Positions 31,099-40,442 of a stretch of 64,000 bases of DNA are shown here, in pieces (within the stretch, counting starts at the first letter, position 1; each line of letters starts with the position of its first letter). A model generated the notes under the pieces. That model was not told where the DNA came from. It saw only the letters and a list, made by a program, of their open reading frames with translations, and did no database searches. Origin of the DNA: Edaphobacter sp. (GTDB taxonomy: Bacteria; Acidobacteriota; Terriglobia; Terriglobales; Acidobacteriaceae); contig NZ_JAPWKF010000001.1 in the NCBI RefSeq assembly GCF_028283685.1, positions 372,001-436,000 on the forward strand, written 5' to 3'. Made by a program: the position numbers and the translations under genes.

Positions 31099-33591
31099 AT
31101 GCCCCTCTTTTCGTCTGCCTCACTCACTGGCCACCAAAGAAACAGCACGGTCTCCCAGATCTGCAAGTGGAAGCCCCGGGGAGACATTACGTTTCTGTCC
31201 GATGCCGTTACGACCGCAGCTGCACTGGCGTTTGTCTTCGCAACGGTGGGATGCCATCATGCGGGGGCTCAGAAGAGTTTCTCGACGGAGCAGAAGAACA
31301 GCAGTGGGCCGACGACGATCGTCATTGACGGCAGTGTGGCTCAGAACGAGGTGAAGCGTCTGGGCATCAATCTTCCGGCGCAGAACTACTACGACTCGGG
31401 CCAGGTGATGCGGAACCTGATCTATCGCAACCCGGGGTTCGAGGGCGAGATCTGGCAGAGCATCCTTCGCTGTAAATCGGTGACGGAGATTACCTGCACG
31501 GACTGGAACCAGTGGGGGGCGTGGCCGGCGAATTTTATGCAGGGCGCGGACTTCGAGTTCATCTCCGGTGCGGCAGCAGGGCAATCCGGCAAGGTGACGA
31601 TGAGCCTTCCGGCGCAAGCGCAGATCTCAAACCAGGGGGCGACGATCGGCTTTGCTCCTTTATCGCATCCACCGGCAGTTGACGACTTCGTGATCGTGCG
31701 CAAGACAATTCCGGGAGAACCCGAGGCAGGGTGGTGGGTGAATACATCAGGCGGCGGCGTCTTTTCCGCGGAGACGAATGACCTCTCACCGTCGACGCAA
31801 GGGAAGCAGGCGTTGAGGATCTCGGCGAATGGCCCAGGGCGTTTCGCCGAGATCGATTCGTACTTCGATACCTCCGCCGACCATTCTTTTGTTCGCCTCA
31901 ATGGAGCGTATCGGCTCACGTTTCGAGCCAAGGGCGTTGAAGGAAATAATGAGCTCCATCTATCTCTGGGGCGACAATCGAAGAAGGGCACAACGTTCTT
32001 CTCGAAAGAGGTCAAGCTCTCGAACAAGTGGAACGATTACAGCTTCGATTTCAATGCGAACGATTCCGGTGACGAGCCAGGAAACGTGGCGTTGAAGTTC
32101 AATATCTCCGGTGCCAGCATCCTGCTGGACGACGTCAGTCTGGCATCGACGTCGAAGGACAATCCGACGGTCTTTCGCGATGAGGTAGTCGCAACACTCA
32201 AGGATCTGCATCCCGGAGTGCTTCGCTATAACGATGAAGCCAGCATGGGCAGCACAATCGACAACCTGATCGCTCCTCCGATGGCTCGCCAGAGAGCAGG
32301 GGCAAGCACCGGCGGCAAGCAGGCAGAAGAGTTGGCAATTGGCCTGCATGAGTTTCTGCAGCTGTGCCAGGTTGTGGGTGCCGAGCCCTACTACAACATG
32401 CCACCGGGAATCTCGCCGGACGAGGCTCGCCACCTGATCGAGTACCTAGGCGGAGCTTCGACAACCCCCTATGGCGCGAAGCGTGCGGCACGCGGCCAGA
32501 CGGCTCCGTGGACATCGGTGTTTCCGGTCATACACCTGGAGCTGGGAAATGAGCAGTGGAATGCTCCGATCTTTCCGGGCTCCTCCATCCCTGACGGGCC
32601 GACCTACGGTAAGCGGGCTAAGGAGATCTTTCTCGCAGCGCGAAGCTCACCGAGCTATCAGTCCGGCAAGTTTGACCTCGTTATAGGAGGACAGGCCGTC
32701 AACACGTGGCTGACAGGGCAGGAGCTCTCCAACAGCGACGGCTACGACAGTATCGCCCTGGCACCATACCTGTTTACTTTGTTTAACGACGCGGCGAGCA
32801 ACGAAGCGATCTTTGGCCCGATGTTCGCTCAGCCCGAGATGGTCGACAGCACGCAGCAGGGATATATGGCACAGCAGGTGAAGGCTGCAGGCCAGGCAAA
32901 GAAGCCGGCAAAGGTTGTTGTCTATGAGGTCAATCTGCACACGACCAGAGGATCAGCAGACCAGGCGAGCTTCAACAAGGCGATTCCGTCGCTTGGAGCT
33001 GGATTGGCCCTGGTTGACCATATGCTTTTGATGATGCGCGATCTTGGCGTGAAGACGCAGTCGGTGTGGGCGCTGACCGGATACTCGAATTCCTTGAAGA
33101 ACTCGGCTACGGGTCAGGATCAGACGACACCGTTGTTCGGTACAGTCGTTGACATCGGTGGGGCGACCAATCTGAGGCGGCCGCAGTTTCTTGCGGAGCA
33201 GCTTGCCAACCAGGCGATTCTGCCGACCATGCTGACGACGAAGATCAACGGAGCGAATCCGACGTGGCACCAGCCAAAGAGCGCCAATGATGACGCGGAG
33301 CTCGATGAGGCGCATCTCCTGCAATCGTTTGCATTCACGGATGGGACGCACCGCAGCTTGATCGTCTTCAACCTGAGCCGTACTGGAAGTCTACCGGTCA
33401 GCTTTTCGGGGACGGGAGCACCGAGCGGGCAAGTTGAGATGAGCCAGCTCACATCGAAGCAGATTACGGACACGAATGAGACCAGGGCCAATGTGGCGAT
33501 CAGCGGTTCAACGCTGGGCAATTTCAATCCTGGGGTACCGTATGCATTGCCACCGTACTCGATGACGGTGTTTCGTTGGACAACTCATTGA
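31099..33591 (+). CDS. Exported glycoside hydrolase, clan GH-A-like (arabinofuranosidase-type), with a carbohydrate-binding domain
   Basis: 830 residues. The N-terminus has a hydrophobic segment with a possible lipobox (AALAFVFATVGC). Residues about 80-340 form a beta-rich region, including a CBM4/9-like module (LRISANGPGRFAEIDSYFD; YRLTFRAKGVEGNNELHLS; GASILLDDVSLA). The catalytic barrel follows: LHPGVLRYNDEA, then HLELGNEQWN with the Asn-Glu acid/base pair, and VVVYEVNLHTT with a candidate nucleophile Glu. A C-terminal beta domain ends PPYSMTVFRW. The arrangement resembles GH51-like arabinofuranosidases, but the exact family is uncertain. It likely trims plant or microbial polysaccharide outside the cytoplasm. 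Confidence 0.78.
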   Translation: MPLFSSASLTGHQRNSTVSQICKWKPRGDITFLSDAVTTAAALAFVFATVGCHHAGAQKSFSTEQKNSSGPTTIVIDGSVAQNEVKRLGINLPAQNYYDSGQVMRNLIYRNPGFEGEIWQSILRCKSVTEITCTDWNQWGAWPANFMQGADFEFISGAAAGQSGKVTMSLPAQAQISNQGATIGFAPLSHPPAVDDFVIVRKTIPGEPEAGWWVNTSGGGVFSAETNDLSPSTQGKQALRISANGPGRFAEIDSYFDTSADHSFVRLNGAYRLTFRAKGVEGNNELHLSLGRQSKKGTTFFSKEVKLSNKWNDYSFDFNANDSGDEPGNVALKFNISGASILLDDVSLASTSKDNPTVFRDEVVATLKDLHPGVLRYNDEASMGSTIDNLIAPPMARQRAGASTGGKQAEELAIGLHEFLQLCQVVGAEPYYNMPPGISPDEARHLIEYLGGASTTPYGAKRAARGQTAPWTSVFPVIHLELGNEQWNAPIFPGSSIPDGPTYGKRAKEIFLAARSSPSYQSGKFDLVIGGQAVNTWLTGQELSNSDGYDSIALAPYLFTLFNDAASNEAIFGPMFAQPEMVDSTQQGYMAQQVKAAGQAKKPAKVVVYEVNLHTTRGSADQASFNKAIPSLGAGLALVDHMLLMMRDLGVKTQSVWALTGYSNSLKNSATGQDQTTPLFGTVVDIGGATNLRRPQFLAEQLANQAILPTMLTTKINGANPTWHQPKSANDDAELDEAHLLQSFAFTDGTHRSLIVFNLSRTGSLPVSFSGTGAPSGQVEMSQLTSKQITDTNETRANVAISGSTLGNFNPGVPYALPPYSMTVFRWTTH

Positions 33592-33971
33592 TTGGCGTGG
33601 GGAACTCATTACAGGCACGTGGGGATTGCCAATCTACGCCGCCGAACATCATGTTGCTGCAAAGTTGATTTGTCTCAGCGGGAACAAAGTAGAACTGTCC
33701 AAGATCAATAGTAGTCGTCGTGCGGTGGAAATGTGTGGAATCGCTGTTCCTTGGCGATTTCCACATTTCCATCCGCCACGGGCCGCGCGAAAAATCTTGC
33801 GTCAACGATGACGATTAATTCCGATATGCCGACTTGCACTATGACATATCGGTACTATTCCAGTGTCAATGAGCGCATTGGCGATAATGCTCTCACCGAC
33901 GCACTCTTCGCGTGAACCAGCGCCAGCCAATAGGGTATTTTGTAGGGGATCATGGGTAATAGGGAGAGCGA
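33592..33971. other. AT-richer intergenic gap with a degenerate repeat copy (copy A)
   Basis: 380 bases with no credible gene. From about 33809 to 33890 it holds GATGACGATTAATTCCGATATGC, CGACTT, CGGTACTATT and CAATGAGCGCATTGGCGAT. These words recur in the gaps near 35.6, 38.98, 40.3, 42.1 and 45.2 kb. In this copy an extra 14 bases separate the CGACTT and CGGTACTA blocks. It sits upstream of the metallophosphoesterase gene in the same orientation as copies B and C relative to their genes. Confidence 0.45.
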
Positions 33972-34697
33972 ATGCGAGTTGCAATCCTATCCGACATCCA
34001 CGGAAACCTTACCGCATTCGACGCTGTCGTGGCGGACATCAAAACTGCGGCTCCCGATTTGGTGTTCCACGGCGGCGATCTTGCTGATGGCGGCTCCTGT
34101 CCTAGTGAAATAGTCGATCAGATTCGCGATCTGGGCTGGCAAGGGGTTATGGGGAACGGCGATCAAATGCTTTGCTGGCCGGAAAGTTTAGAGGAATTTG
34201 CCACTCAATCTTCGGCTCCTCCGGCCCTTTGGTCCTCCGTTCGGGAGATGGCCGCCGCTACTCGGGATCTTCTTGGTGCTGAACACTTGTCATGGCTACG
34301 GGAGCTTCCCTACGCAATTGCAGCGCAGGGCTTTGCGATTGTTCACGCGACACCGCAGAGTTGTTGGAAGGCTGCTCCAACAAATGCATCCAACGAAGAG
34401 ATTTGTCAGATCTACAGTGGACTTGAAAGGCCGATTGTTGTTTTAGGGCACGTACACATACCATCCATCAGGTCCCTAAGCGGAACTCTGAAGCTTCTCA
34501 TCAATACGGGAAGTGTCGGTCTTTCCTTCGATGGTGATCCACGAGCGTCATATCTACTCCTGGACGATGACACGCCAATCATTCGGCGAGTTGACTATAG
34601 CGTCGACAGAGAAGTGGAGCTGTTGTCCTCGAGTAAGATTCCCCACACGGATTGGACAATTCGGATGCTTCGTTCCAGTTCACCGATATTGCCCTAA
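33972..34697 (+). CDS. Calcineurin-like metallophosphoesterase (YfcE/MJ0936-like)
   Basis: 241 residues with the dimetal phosphoesterase motifs in order: ILSDIHGNLTAF (D-x-H), VFHGGDLADGG (G-D), VMGNGDQML (G-N-G-D replacing the usual GNHD), VHATP, and VLGHVHIPS (G-H-x-H), then INTGSVGLSFDG. Such proteins hydrolyse phosphodiesters; the GNGD variant is common in this subgroup. It has no signal peptide. ATG 33972 follows AGGGAGAGCGA. The codon use is more AT-rich than in the first 28 kb, which suggests acquisition. Neighbouring single genes share a degenerate intergenic repeat. Confidence 0.9.
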   Translation: MRVAILSDIHGNLTAFDAVVADIKTAAPDLVFHGGDLADGGSCPSEIVDQIRDLGWQGVMGNGDQMLCWPESLEEFATQSSAPPALWSSVREMAAATRDLLGAEHLSWLRELPYAIAAQGFAIVHATPQSCWKAAPTNASNEEICQIYSGLERPIVVLGHVHIPSIRSLSGTLKLLINTGSVGLSFDGDPRASYLLLDDDTPIIRRVDYSVDREVELLSSSKIPHTDWTIRMLRSSSPILP

Positions 34698-34876
34698 GTG
34701 AAAGCAACTTGGATCTCAATGGACTGAACTGACGCCTTCAGGGCAAAGCGCTCATTGAGGGGCTCGAGCTTACTTAGAACTATTAGCCCCGAGAAATGCC
34801 CTTGTCGGGAGTTGGAAATCACTGACGACCTGCCGACCTATGAGGACCAATCCACTATCAGATAGCCTGCTAGAGT

Positions 34877-35440
34877 ATGGGCATGCTCAGAAGGCTGACT
34901 TTCGTTGCTCTTCTTTTTGGCGCCTACACACTACAAGCCCAAAGCCATGCCGATGCGGCTGCCAACGAGGGTATCTGGCACGGATACGACGGGGAGTGGC
35001 GGTACGTTTCACGCCTTCTCGTCTCGCTCGCGGAGGCGATTCCGGCTGACAAGTACAGTTGGCGGCCGGAGCCGGGAGTGCGCTCGGTGAGCGAAGTGCT
35101 TATGCACATCGCTCAGTCGAACTACTATCTGCTGAGCGTGACCGGACCGAAGATGCCACCCGAGCTTGAGTCGAATGATGTGGAGAAAAGGATCGTGTCC
35201 AAGCCGGAGGTTATGGCCTACTTGCGGAGGTCTCTTGAGGCAGTGAAGGCAGCGCGAGTCCAACTGAAGCCTGGCGATCGACAGCGCAAGGTGAAGATAT
35301 ATGGAGAGGCCGTAAGCGTAGACGGAATGTACCTGCGCATCATCTGTCACGATAATGAGCACATGGGGCAACTGATTGCCTATGCTCGCATGAACGGCAT
35401 CGTGCCACCCTGGTCAGCAGGTGTGGTGCTCCCGAAATAG
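34877..35440 (+). CDS. Exported DinB-like four-helix protein
   Basis: 187 residues with an N-terminal signal sequence (MGMLRRLTFVALLFGAYTLQAQS) and a DinB/YfiT-type four-helix bundle. Putative metal-binding histidines are in SEVLMHIAQSNYYLLS and in ICHDNEHMGQLIAYARMNGIVPP. DinB-like proteins bind a metal with a His triad and several are thiol transferases or hydrolases; this one is exported, role unknown. The ATG at 34877 is preferred to a start two codons later because no better ribosome site exists. Confidence 0.85.
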   Translation: MGMLRRLTFVALLFGAYTLQAQSHADAAANEGIWHGYDGEWRYVSRLLVSLAEAIPADKYSWRPEPGVRSVSEVLMHIAQSNYYLLSVTGPKMPPELESNDVEKRIVSKPEVMAYLRRSLEAVKAARVQLKPGDRQRKVKIYGEAVSVDGMYLRIICHDNEHMGQLIAYARMNGIVPPWSAGVVLPK

Positions 35441-35740
35441 GCTATACCCTTCACTGCGAGAGCTTATTCGACGTCTATCGGCGATCAGTCTCCGTAAACG
35501 CCCGCCCACGGAAATCAAGCGCGATCACTTCCAGCAAGCCCATTTCCCATTAGTAAGTCGACCTCGATGAGCACATTGGCGATTTGTCATCAGCCGAGGC
35601 TGCATTGAGTGCGACCTTGGGTCCAAGTTGTCGAAAGGGTGTTTTCGGAAATCTGCCCTGAAATTTTGATGATCGACTTGCTGAATTTTCGTGTGTTGCT
35701 GTAGATTGTCTACATCCTTGATGTAGAGGGTCTACAGCCT
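35441..35740. other. Intergenic region with a partial repeat copy (copy F) and the PadR operator at its end
   Basis: No gene is seen. CGATGAGCACATTGGCGATTTGTCATC (about 35567-35593) partly matches the CAATGAGCGCATTGGCGAT block at 33.87 kb. The last 41 bases hold the two 15-bp inverted repeats annotated separately. Confidence 0.4.
35700..35736. promoter_or_regulatory. Tandem TGTAGA-N3-TCTACA operators upstream of padR
   Basis: TGTAGATTGTCTACA (35700-35714) and TGTAGAGGGTCTACA (35722-35736) are two perfect inverted repeats with identical half-sites and 22-base centre spacing, about two helical turns. The second ends 5 bases before the ATG. This is the expected form and place for a PadR autoregulatory operator also controlling the permease behind it. 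Confidence 0.82.
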
Positions 35741-36097
35741 ATGGCGAAGAGCGGATATCAGAACCGGATTGAGTTAGTGCAGGGAACGCTGGACATGCTG
35801 GTCTTGAAGACGCTGCAGTGGGGCGACCAGCACGGGTATGGTATCAGCCAGGCAATTCGTGCGAGTTCGAATGAGGTGCTGCAGGTGGAGACGGGGTCGC
35901 TCTATCCGGCTCTGCATCGGCTCGAACGTGCAGGCTGGGTCTCGGCGGAGTGGAAGAAAAGCGATGCGAACCAGCGCGCGAAATTCTATCGGATCACCGC
36001 GCTCGGGAAAAAGCAGCTAGCCAACGACTATGAGCGCTGGGGAAAGATGGTCGCAACAATTGAGGCGATTATGAGCGCGAAGGAGCGTGCGCTATGA
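35741..36097 (+). CDS. PadR family transcriptional regulator
   Basis: 118 residues of the short PadR-s2 type. The winged helix covers about residues 10-85: LVQGTLDMLVLKTLQWGDQHG, GYGISQAIRASS, ETGSLYPALHRLERAGWVSAEW, AKFYRITALGKKQL. The C-terminal helix (YERWGKMVATIEAIMSA) supports dimer formation. It likely represses its own operon through the paired inverted repeats at 35700-35736. Its TGA overlaps the ATG of the permease gene (ATGA), so both are made from one message. Confidence 0.95.
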   Translation: MAKSGYQNRIELVQGTLDMLVLKTLQWGDQHGYGISQAIRASSNEVLQVETGSLYPALHRLERAGWVSAEWKKSDANQRAKFYRITALGKKQLANDYERWGKMVATIEAIMSAKERAL

Positions 36098-38835
36098 GCC
36101 TGTTCGACGGACGCAAGAGAGAGTTAAGGGACGAGATTGAGGGCCATCTGCGGATGGCGACGGCGGACCGCGTGGCTGCGGGTGCGACACCTGAAGATGC
36201 GAGGAGAGAGGCTATGCGTGAGTTTGGAAATGTGCCTTTGGTTGCGGACGTGACTCGTGAGCGGTGGGGATGGGGTTGGCTGGAAAGTCTGGTACAGGAT
36301 GTGCGGTTTGCGCTGCGGCAACTTTGGAAGACACCAGGGTTTACGGTAACGGCTATTTTGACACTGGCGCTGGGGATTGGGGCGAATACAGCAATTTTTA
36401 CTCTGGTGCATGAGGTGCTGTTGAAGAATCTCCCCGTGGCGAATCCCAAAACATTGGTGCGCCTGGGTGACCATGAAGACTGCTGTTATTTGAATGAGGT
36501 TTCGTCTTCACGCGCCGACAGTTACTCCATCTTTCCGTATGAGACATATAAGAATCTTCGCGACCATACAGAGGAGTTTGAGCAACTGGCAGCGACACAG
36601 GGCGGCCTAGCAGATCTGACGGCGCGGAGAGCATCGGGCGATGCAGCATCTCACTCGTCCTTTGGAAGGTTTGTTTCGGGCAATTACTTCGCGACATTCG
36701 AAGTGAAATCGTATGCAGGACGCACGCTGACGCCTGCCGATGATGCGGATGGAGCAGAGCCTGTGGCGATGTTGAGCTACCGGGCATGGCAGCGGGACTA
36801 TGCGGGCGACCCTTCGGTTGTGGGCAGCAGCTTCTATGTGAACACGCATCCCGTGACCATTGTTGGGATCACGCCGCCCGGATTCTATGGCGATCGAATG
36901 ACCGACACTCCGCCGGACCTGTACCTTCCGATCTCCGAGGAGCCGACCCTTGGGTTCTATGGCGTGCGCAACAGCCCAGATGTGGGCTGGCTATTTCTGA
37001 TTGGAAGGGTGAAGCCGGGAGTGGCGCAGGAGGCGCTCCAGGAGAAGGTCAGCGTGCTGTTGCGGCAGTCGCTTGCCCAGCTGAAGGGATTTCAAACAGT
37101 GCGTGGGCAGAAGCTGCTGGCGAAGGCGCACGTTGTACTCACTCCCGGTGGCGGGGGCATAGCGAGCATGCAGCATAACACTGCGAGCAGCCTCTATCTG
37201 TTGCTGGGACTGGCTGGGCTGGTGCTGTTGATTGCCTGCGCGAACATTGCCAACCTGGTCCTGGCGCGAGGTCTGGCGCGGCGGTCGGAAGTTTCCATAC
37301 GCATGGCGCTGGGTGCGGCACGGGCACGTGTGATGCGGCAAATGATCGTCGAGAGCGTGGTCCTGGCATGTCTGGGCGGCATGGCCGGCGTGATGCTGGC
37401 GTACGCGGGGACGAAGTTGCTGATGGAGGTGATGTTCACGCACGGTTCGGAGATGCCCGTGAGCGCTCTGCCGTCACTGCCTGTGCTGGGATTTGCGTTT
37501 GCCGTGTCCGTGCTGACAGGTTTGATCTTCGGCGTCGCTCCCGCATGGATGGGGTCAAGGGAACAGCCTGCGAATGCGATGCGCGGGACGAACCGCTCGA
37601 CTCGGGACAAACCTTCGCTGCTGCAACGGTCTCTGGTGGTCCTGCAGGCCGCATTGTCCGTGGTGTTGCTGATTGGCGCGGGGCTGCTGGGCAAGAGCCT
37701 GGACCGAATGCAACACCAAAACCTGGGTCTGGTGACGAACAACCGCGTGATCGTAGATGTGAGTCCATCGAAGGCTGGGTACAAGCCGGAGCGCCTTGAG
37801 GGACTTTATCAGCAGATAGAGGACAAGTTTCACGCGCTGCCGGGAGTGGAGCATGCAGGACTGACACTCTATACGCCGCTGAGTGGCTCCAACTGGAATT
37901 GGTACGTCTATGTGCAGGGTCAGCCTGCTCCGATGCCAGGAAAGGAAGTAACGACGTCGTTTGACCGGGCCAGCCCGGAGTACTTCAAGGCGATTGGGCA
38001 GCGGTTGATTCGCGGGCGCACTTTTACGTCAGCAGACACAGCGACGTCACCGAGAGTTGCCGTGGTCAACGAGGCGTTTGTGAAGAAGCTTTTCAAGCCG
38101 GGTGAAGATCCGATTGGGCAGCACTTTGGCGCGAACGATATTAAGAACGCGGGCGACTTCGAGATTGTGGGCGTCGTAGAGGACACGAGATATCAAAGCG
38201 CGCGCGACCTGCCAGATCCGATGTACTTCAGTCCGATGCTGCAGCAGTCGCCTTCACGGTCGACGAAAGACCTTGACGCATCGCTCTATGCGGGCCAGAT
38301 TGTGCTGCAGATGAAGGCCACAACTCCGGGACTGGAGGCGCAGGTGCGAAAGACCCTGGCGAGCGTAGACCCTAACCTATCCGTCGACCACTATCAGATG
38401 TTCACGGAACAGATAGAGGCGAACCTGACCGGAGAGAGAATGATTGCGCACCTGACGCTGCTGTTTGGGCTGCTGGCGCTGGTCTTAGCTGCCGTGGGTC
38501 TGTATGGCGTGACCGCGTATGGCGTTCAGCGTCAGAAACAGGAGATTGGCATACGCATGGCGTTGGGTTCTACGCGTGGCGGAGTAGTCGGCATGGTGCT
38601 GCGCGGAGCGATGCTGCAGACGTTGGCTGGTTTGATCGTTGGGATTCCAGTGGCTGGGCTGTGTGTGCGTTACATCAAATCCTTTCAGTCGCAGCTCTAT
38701 GAAGTAGCAAACATGGACGCCAGCGTGATTGCCGCAGTGGTTGGGACGCTGGTGGTAGCGGCTTGTCTGGCGGGATTGGTGCCGGCGCGGCGGGCGGCGT
38801 CAGTGGACCCGGCGCGTGCGCTGCGTGCGGAGTAG
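36094..38835 (+). CDS. ADOP family FtsX/MacB-type permease
   Basis: 913-residue member of the acidobacterial duplicated orphan permease group. A short N-terminal helical region (LRDEIEGHLRMATADRVAAG, permease-prefix domain) is followed by LRQLWKTPGFTVTAILTLALGIGANTAIF (first helix), a MacB-type periplasmic core domain (about 100-350), three helices with the FtsX motif ANIANLVLARGLARRSEVSIRMALGA, a second periplasmic domain (about 490-740) and a final FtsX set (QKQEIGIRMALGSTRGGVVG). It ends RRAASVDPARALRAE. No ATPase gene is adjacent, as is usual for the group. It is translationally coupled to padR. The exported substrate is unknown. Confidence 0.93.
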   Translation: MSLFDGRKRELRDEIEGHLRMATADRVAAGATPEDARREAMREFGNVPLVADVTRERWGWGWLESLVQDVRFALRQLWKTPGFTVTAILTLALGIGANTAIFTLVHEVLLKNLPVANPKTLVRLGDHEDCCYLNEVSSSRADSYSIFPYETYKNLRDHTEEFEQLAATQGGLADLTARRASGDAASHSSFGRFVSGNYFATFEVKSYAGRTLTPADDADGAEPVAMLSYRAWQRDYAGDPSVVGSSFYVNTHPVTIVGITPPGFYGDRMTDTPPDLYLPISEEPTLGFYGVRNSPDVGWLFLIGRVKPGVAQEALQEKVSVLLRQSLAQLKGFQTVRGQKLLAKAHVVLTPGGGGIASMQHNTASSLYLLLGLAGLVLLIACANIANLVLARGLARRSEVSIRMALGAARARVMRQMIVESVVLACLGGMAGVMLAYAGTKLLMEVMFTHGSEMPVSALPSLPVLGFAFAVSVLTGLIFGVAPAWMGSREQPANAMRGTNRSTRDKPSLLQRSLVVLQAALSVVLLIGAGLLGKSLDRMQHQNLGLVTNNRVIVDVSPSKAGYKPERLEGLYQQIEDKFHALPGVEHAGLTLYTPLSGSNWNWYVYVQGQPAPMPGKEVTTSFDRASPEYFKAIGQRLIRGRTFTSADTATSPRVAVVNEAFVKKLFKPGEDPIGQHFGANDIKNAGDFEIVGVVEDTRYQSARDLPDPMYFSPMLQQSPSRSTKDLDASLYAGQIVLQMKATTPGLEAQVRKTLASVDPNLSVDHYQMFTEQIEANLTGERMIAHLTLLFGLLALVLAAVGLYGVTAYGVQRQKQEIGIRMALGSTRGGVVGMVLRGAMLQTLAGLIVGIPVAGLCVRYIKSFQSQLYEVANMDASVIAAVVGTLVVAACLAGLVPARRAASVDPARALRAE

Positions 38836-38967
38836 ACGACATAGTCGAGACATGTCGCCGAACGACGCCACCAGTCCCTGTCCACTATCTCTCAAGTGAG
38901 CAAAGATAAAATGCACTGCTGTTCAGCAACAACGAGTGATTCTTGAAAAATCAGCTTTTCGCAACTT

Positions 38968-39003
38968 CGACGCTCAACTGGCGACAACAGGGCAACTCAC
39001 TCA
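38968..39003. repeat. Degenerate intergenic repeat, copy E
   Basis: GACGCTCAACTGGCGACAAC followed by AGGGCAACTCACTCATTGAGCG resembles copy D at 45.25 kb (GACGAGAACAGGGCAATGC then ACTCATCCAGCG). It lies in the gap between the convergent ADOP permease and the hypothetical gene; the rest of that 249-base gap shows nothing else. Confidence 0.4.
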
Positions 39004-39084
39004 TTGAGCGCGGAAGCAGCGGCGGATTACTTGCGGGAAGGGCGTTTAGAGTCCCAGGAATGAGCGACCGCTTGTGGAAGCTGT

Positions 39085-40269
39085 TCAGTTCGGCTTGGCT
39101 TGCTGGATTCTTGCACGATCTAAACATCCCTGGCGCCACCGAGACGCCATCTGCTCAGAGACAGGGGGACTGTGAGGAAGGGTTAGCACAGGATTTTTCG
39201 CACTCTCGACGATTTCCCCGTTTGCTTCCGCAAGTGTAGGTGGGGCCGGCATCCCAGAAATCTGTTGGCGTCTCAACCATTCTGTTCTATAAGCCTGGTC
39301 AAGGACGATGTCTGCTGGAACAGTTTCTTTGAGCAGAGAGTTCTGTGGTCCAAGATACAGGAACGCATCGAGGAGACCCCTTGTTTGGTGGTGAGCCAGA
39401 TCGACAACATTGCATTCTCGATCCATGGTCGGCAGGGTCGGAAGGAAATCACCCAGGCTTAGACCGCCTAGACCGGTGTTGTTTGTCTCCAGAAGAAGCG
39501 GGCCAACTTCCAGCGCTGCTTTTGAGATGGGAAGCCGTTCGTTGTTGAGACCGTAATAGCCAAGCCCGCTGATGACGAACGTCTTGCCGGGAAAATGACG
39601 CTCATACCTCGTGACGGCATCGCCCTGCCCTGACCCGCTGACGTGAAGCAGATGGAAGATTCCGAAAAGCATCAGAGCCTTGCGATGTCGTGAAAGCACC
39701 TCGTCTTCCATTGCTGAGGCGATACTTCCATCTCGATCAAGGTAGGGCTTCGTGTCCTCAAAGCTCTTAACCTTCGTCCAGTCGATCGGCGGATCTGCGG
39801 CGATGATTCTTAAACGACTACCAGCAGGAAGGCGCTGATTTAATGAGCGGACCAGGGGATATAGCTCCTCATAGAAGCCGGACTCCCCACACATCGCCTG
39901 AGTTGTGTCGCGCCAAACATGCTGCACCTCGGTGAATGAGACGTTCTCCCCGGCAATATACCGATCAAGGATCGACTGGTACCGCCTGTTGCCACACTCA
40001 ACGACGATGTCGTTGACTTTATCCGGGAAGCGTGGGCTTCGAATGAGCGACAAGATGAAGTCATCTTCATCCTTTTCTCCATGGGCTGCGGGCAAAGCTA
40101 CAACTTCATATGTCGTGAAGAGTTTCAGGATCGCCGAGATGGCGGGCTTTGGAACGTCGTCCGCGGCACTGCTGGTTGATCTCTGCGCTTCGCAGCGCAG
40201 CGGAACGATCAGTGACAACAAAGTCAGAGCGCAGCAACGAGCGAACGTTTTCCATCTGTAGTGTGTCAT
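39085..40269 (-). CDS. Exported protein of unknown function (394 aa)
   Basis: Starts at ATG 40269 with a signal sequence (FARCCALTLLSLIVPLRCEA). The mature part begins with a segment about a fold containing EVVALPAAHGEKDEDDFILSLI and VNDIVVECGNRRYQSILDRYI, then FTEVQHVWRDT, SRLRIIAADPPIDW, HRKALMLFGIFHLLHVSG and KTFVISGLGYYG. The His and Glu at the start of strands (PAAHGEKDE; VVECGNR) loosely recall the ChaN/erythromycin-esterase-like fold, but the match is not strong enough to assign. Two further in-frame codons upstream (ATG 40326) exist but lack signal-peptide logic. Base use is AT-richer than in the core genes. Repeat copy B lies 66 bases upstream. Confidence 0.72.
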   Translation of the reverse strand: MTHYRWKTFARCCALTLLSLIVPLRCEAQRSTSSAADDVPKPAISAILKLFTTYEVVALPAAHGEKDEDDFILSLIRSPRFPDKVNDIVVECGNRRYQSILDRYIAGENVSFTEVQHVWRDTTQAMCGESGFYEELYPLVRSLNQRLPAGSRLRIIAADPPIDWTKVKSFEDTKPYLDRDGSIASAMEDEVLSRHRKALMLFGIFHLLHVSGSGQGDAVTRYERHFPGKTFVISGLGYYGLNNERLPISKAALEVGPLLLETNNTGLGGLSLGDFLPTLPTMDRECNVVDLAHHQTRGLLDAFLYLGPQNSLLKETVPADIVLDQAYRTEWLRRQQISGMPAPPTLAEANGEIVESAKNPVLTLPHSPPVSEQMASRWRQGCLDRARIQQAKPN

Positions 40270-40334
40270 CACCCTCAAGAGGACTGGCGACCCGATCTCA
40301 GCATCGATAGGTATAGTTGTAACCATAGTTCAAG

Positions 40335-40397
40335 ATTAGTATCGACAAGTCCGCTTATCGTCATCAATCCACAACTGCCCAGAACGGCGTTTATCAG
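40335..40397 (-). repeat. Degenerate intergenic repeat, copy B
   Basis: On the plus strand it reads ATTAGTATCGACAAGTCCGC, TTATCGTCATCAATCCACAA, CTGCCCAGAACGGCGTTTAT. It matches copy C (42108-42170) with about ten mismatches in 60 bases. It lies 66 bases upstream of the start at 40269, in the same orientation relative to the gene as copy C. It may carry promoter elements (TTGATGACGAT ... TACTAAT on the minus strand). Confidence 0.65.
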
Positions 40398-40442
40398 GAC
40401 TAATTCGATTTCTACGATGAGTTGAGATTTCAAACGAGTGGC

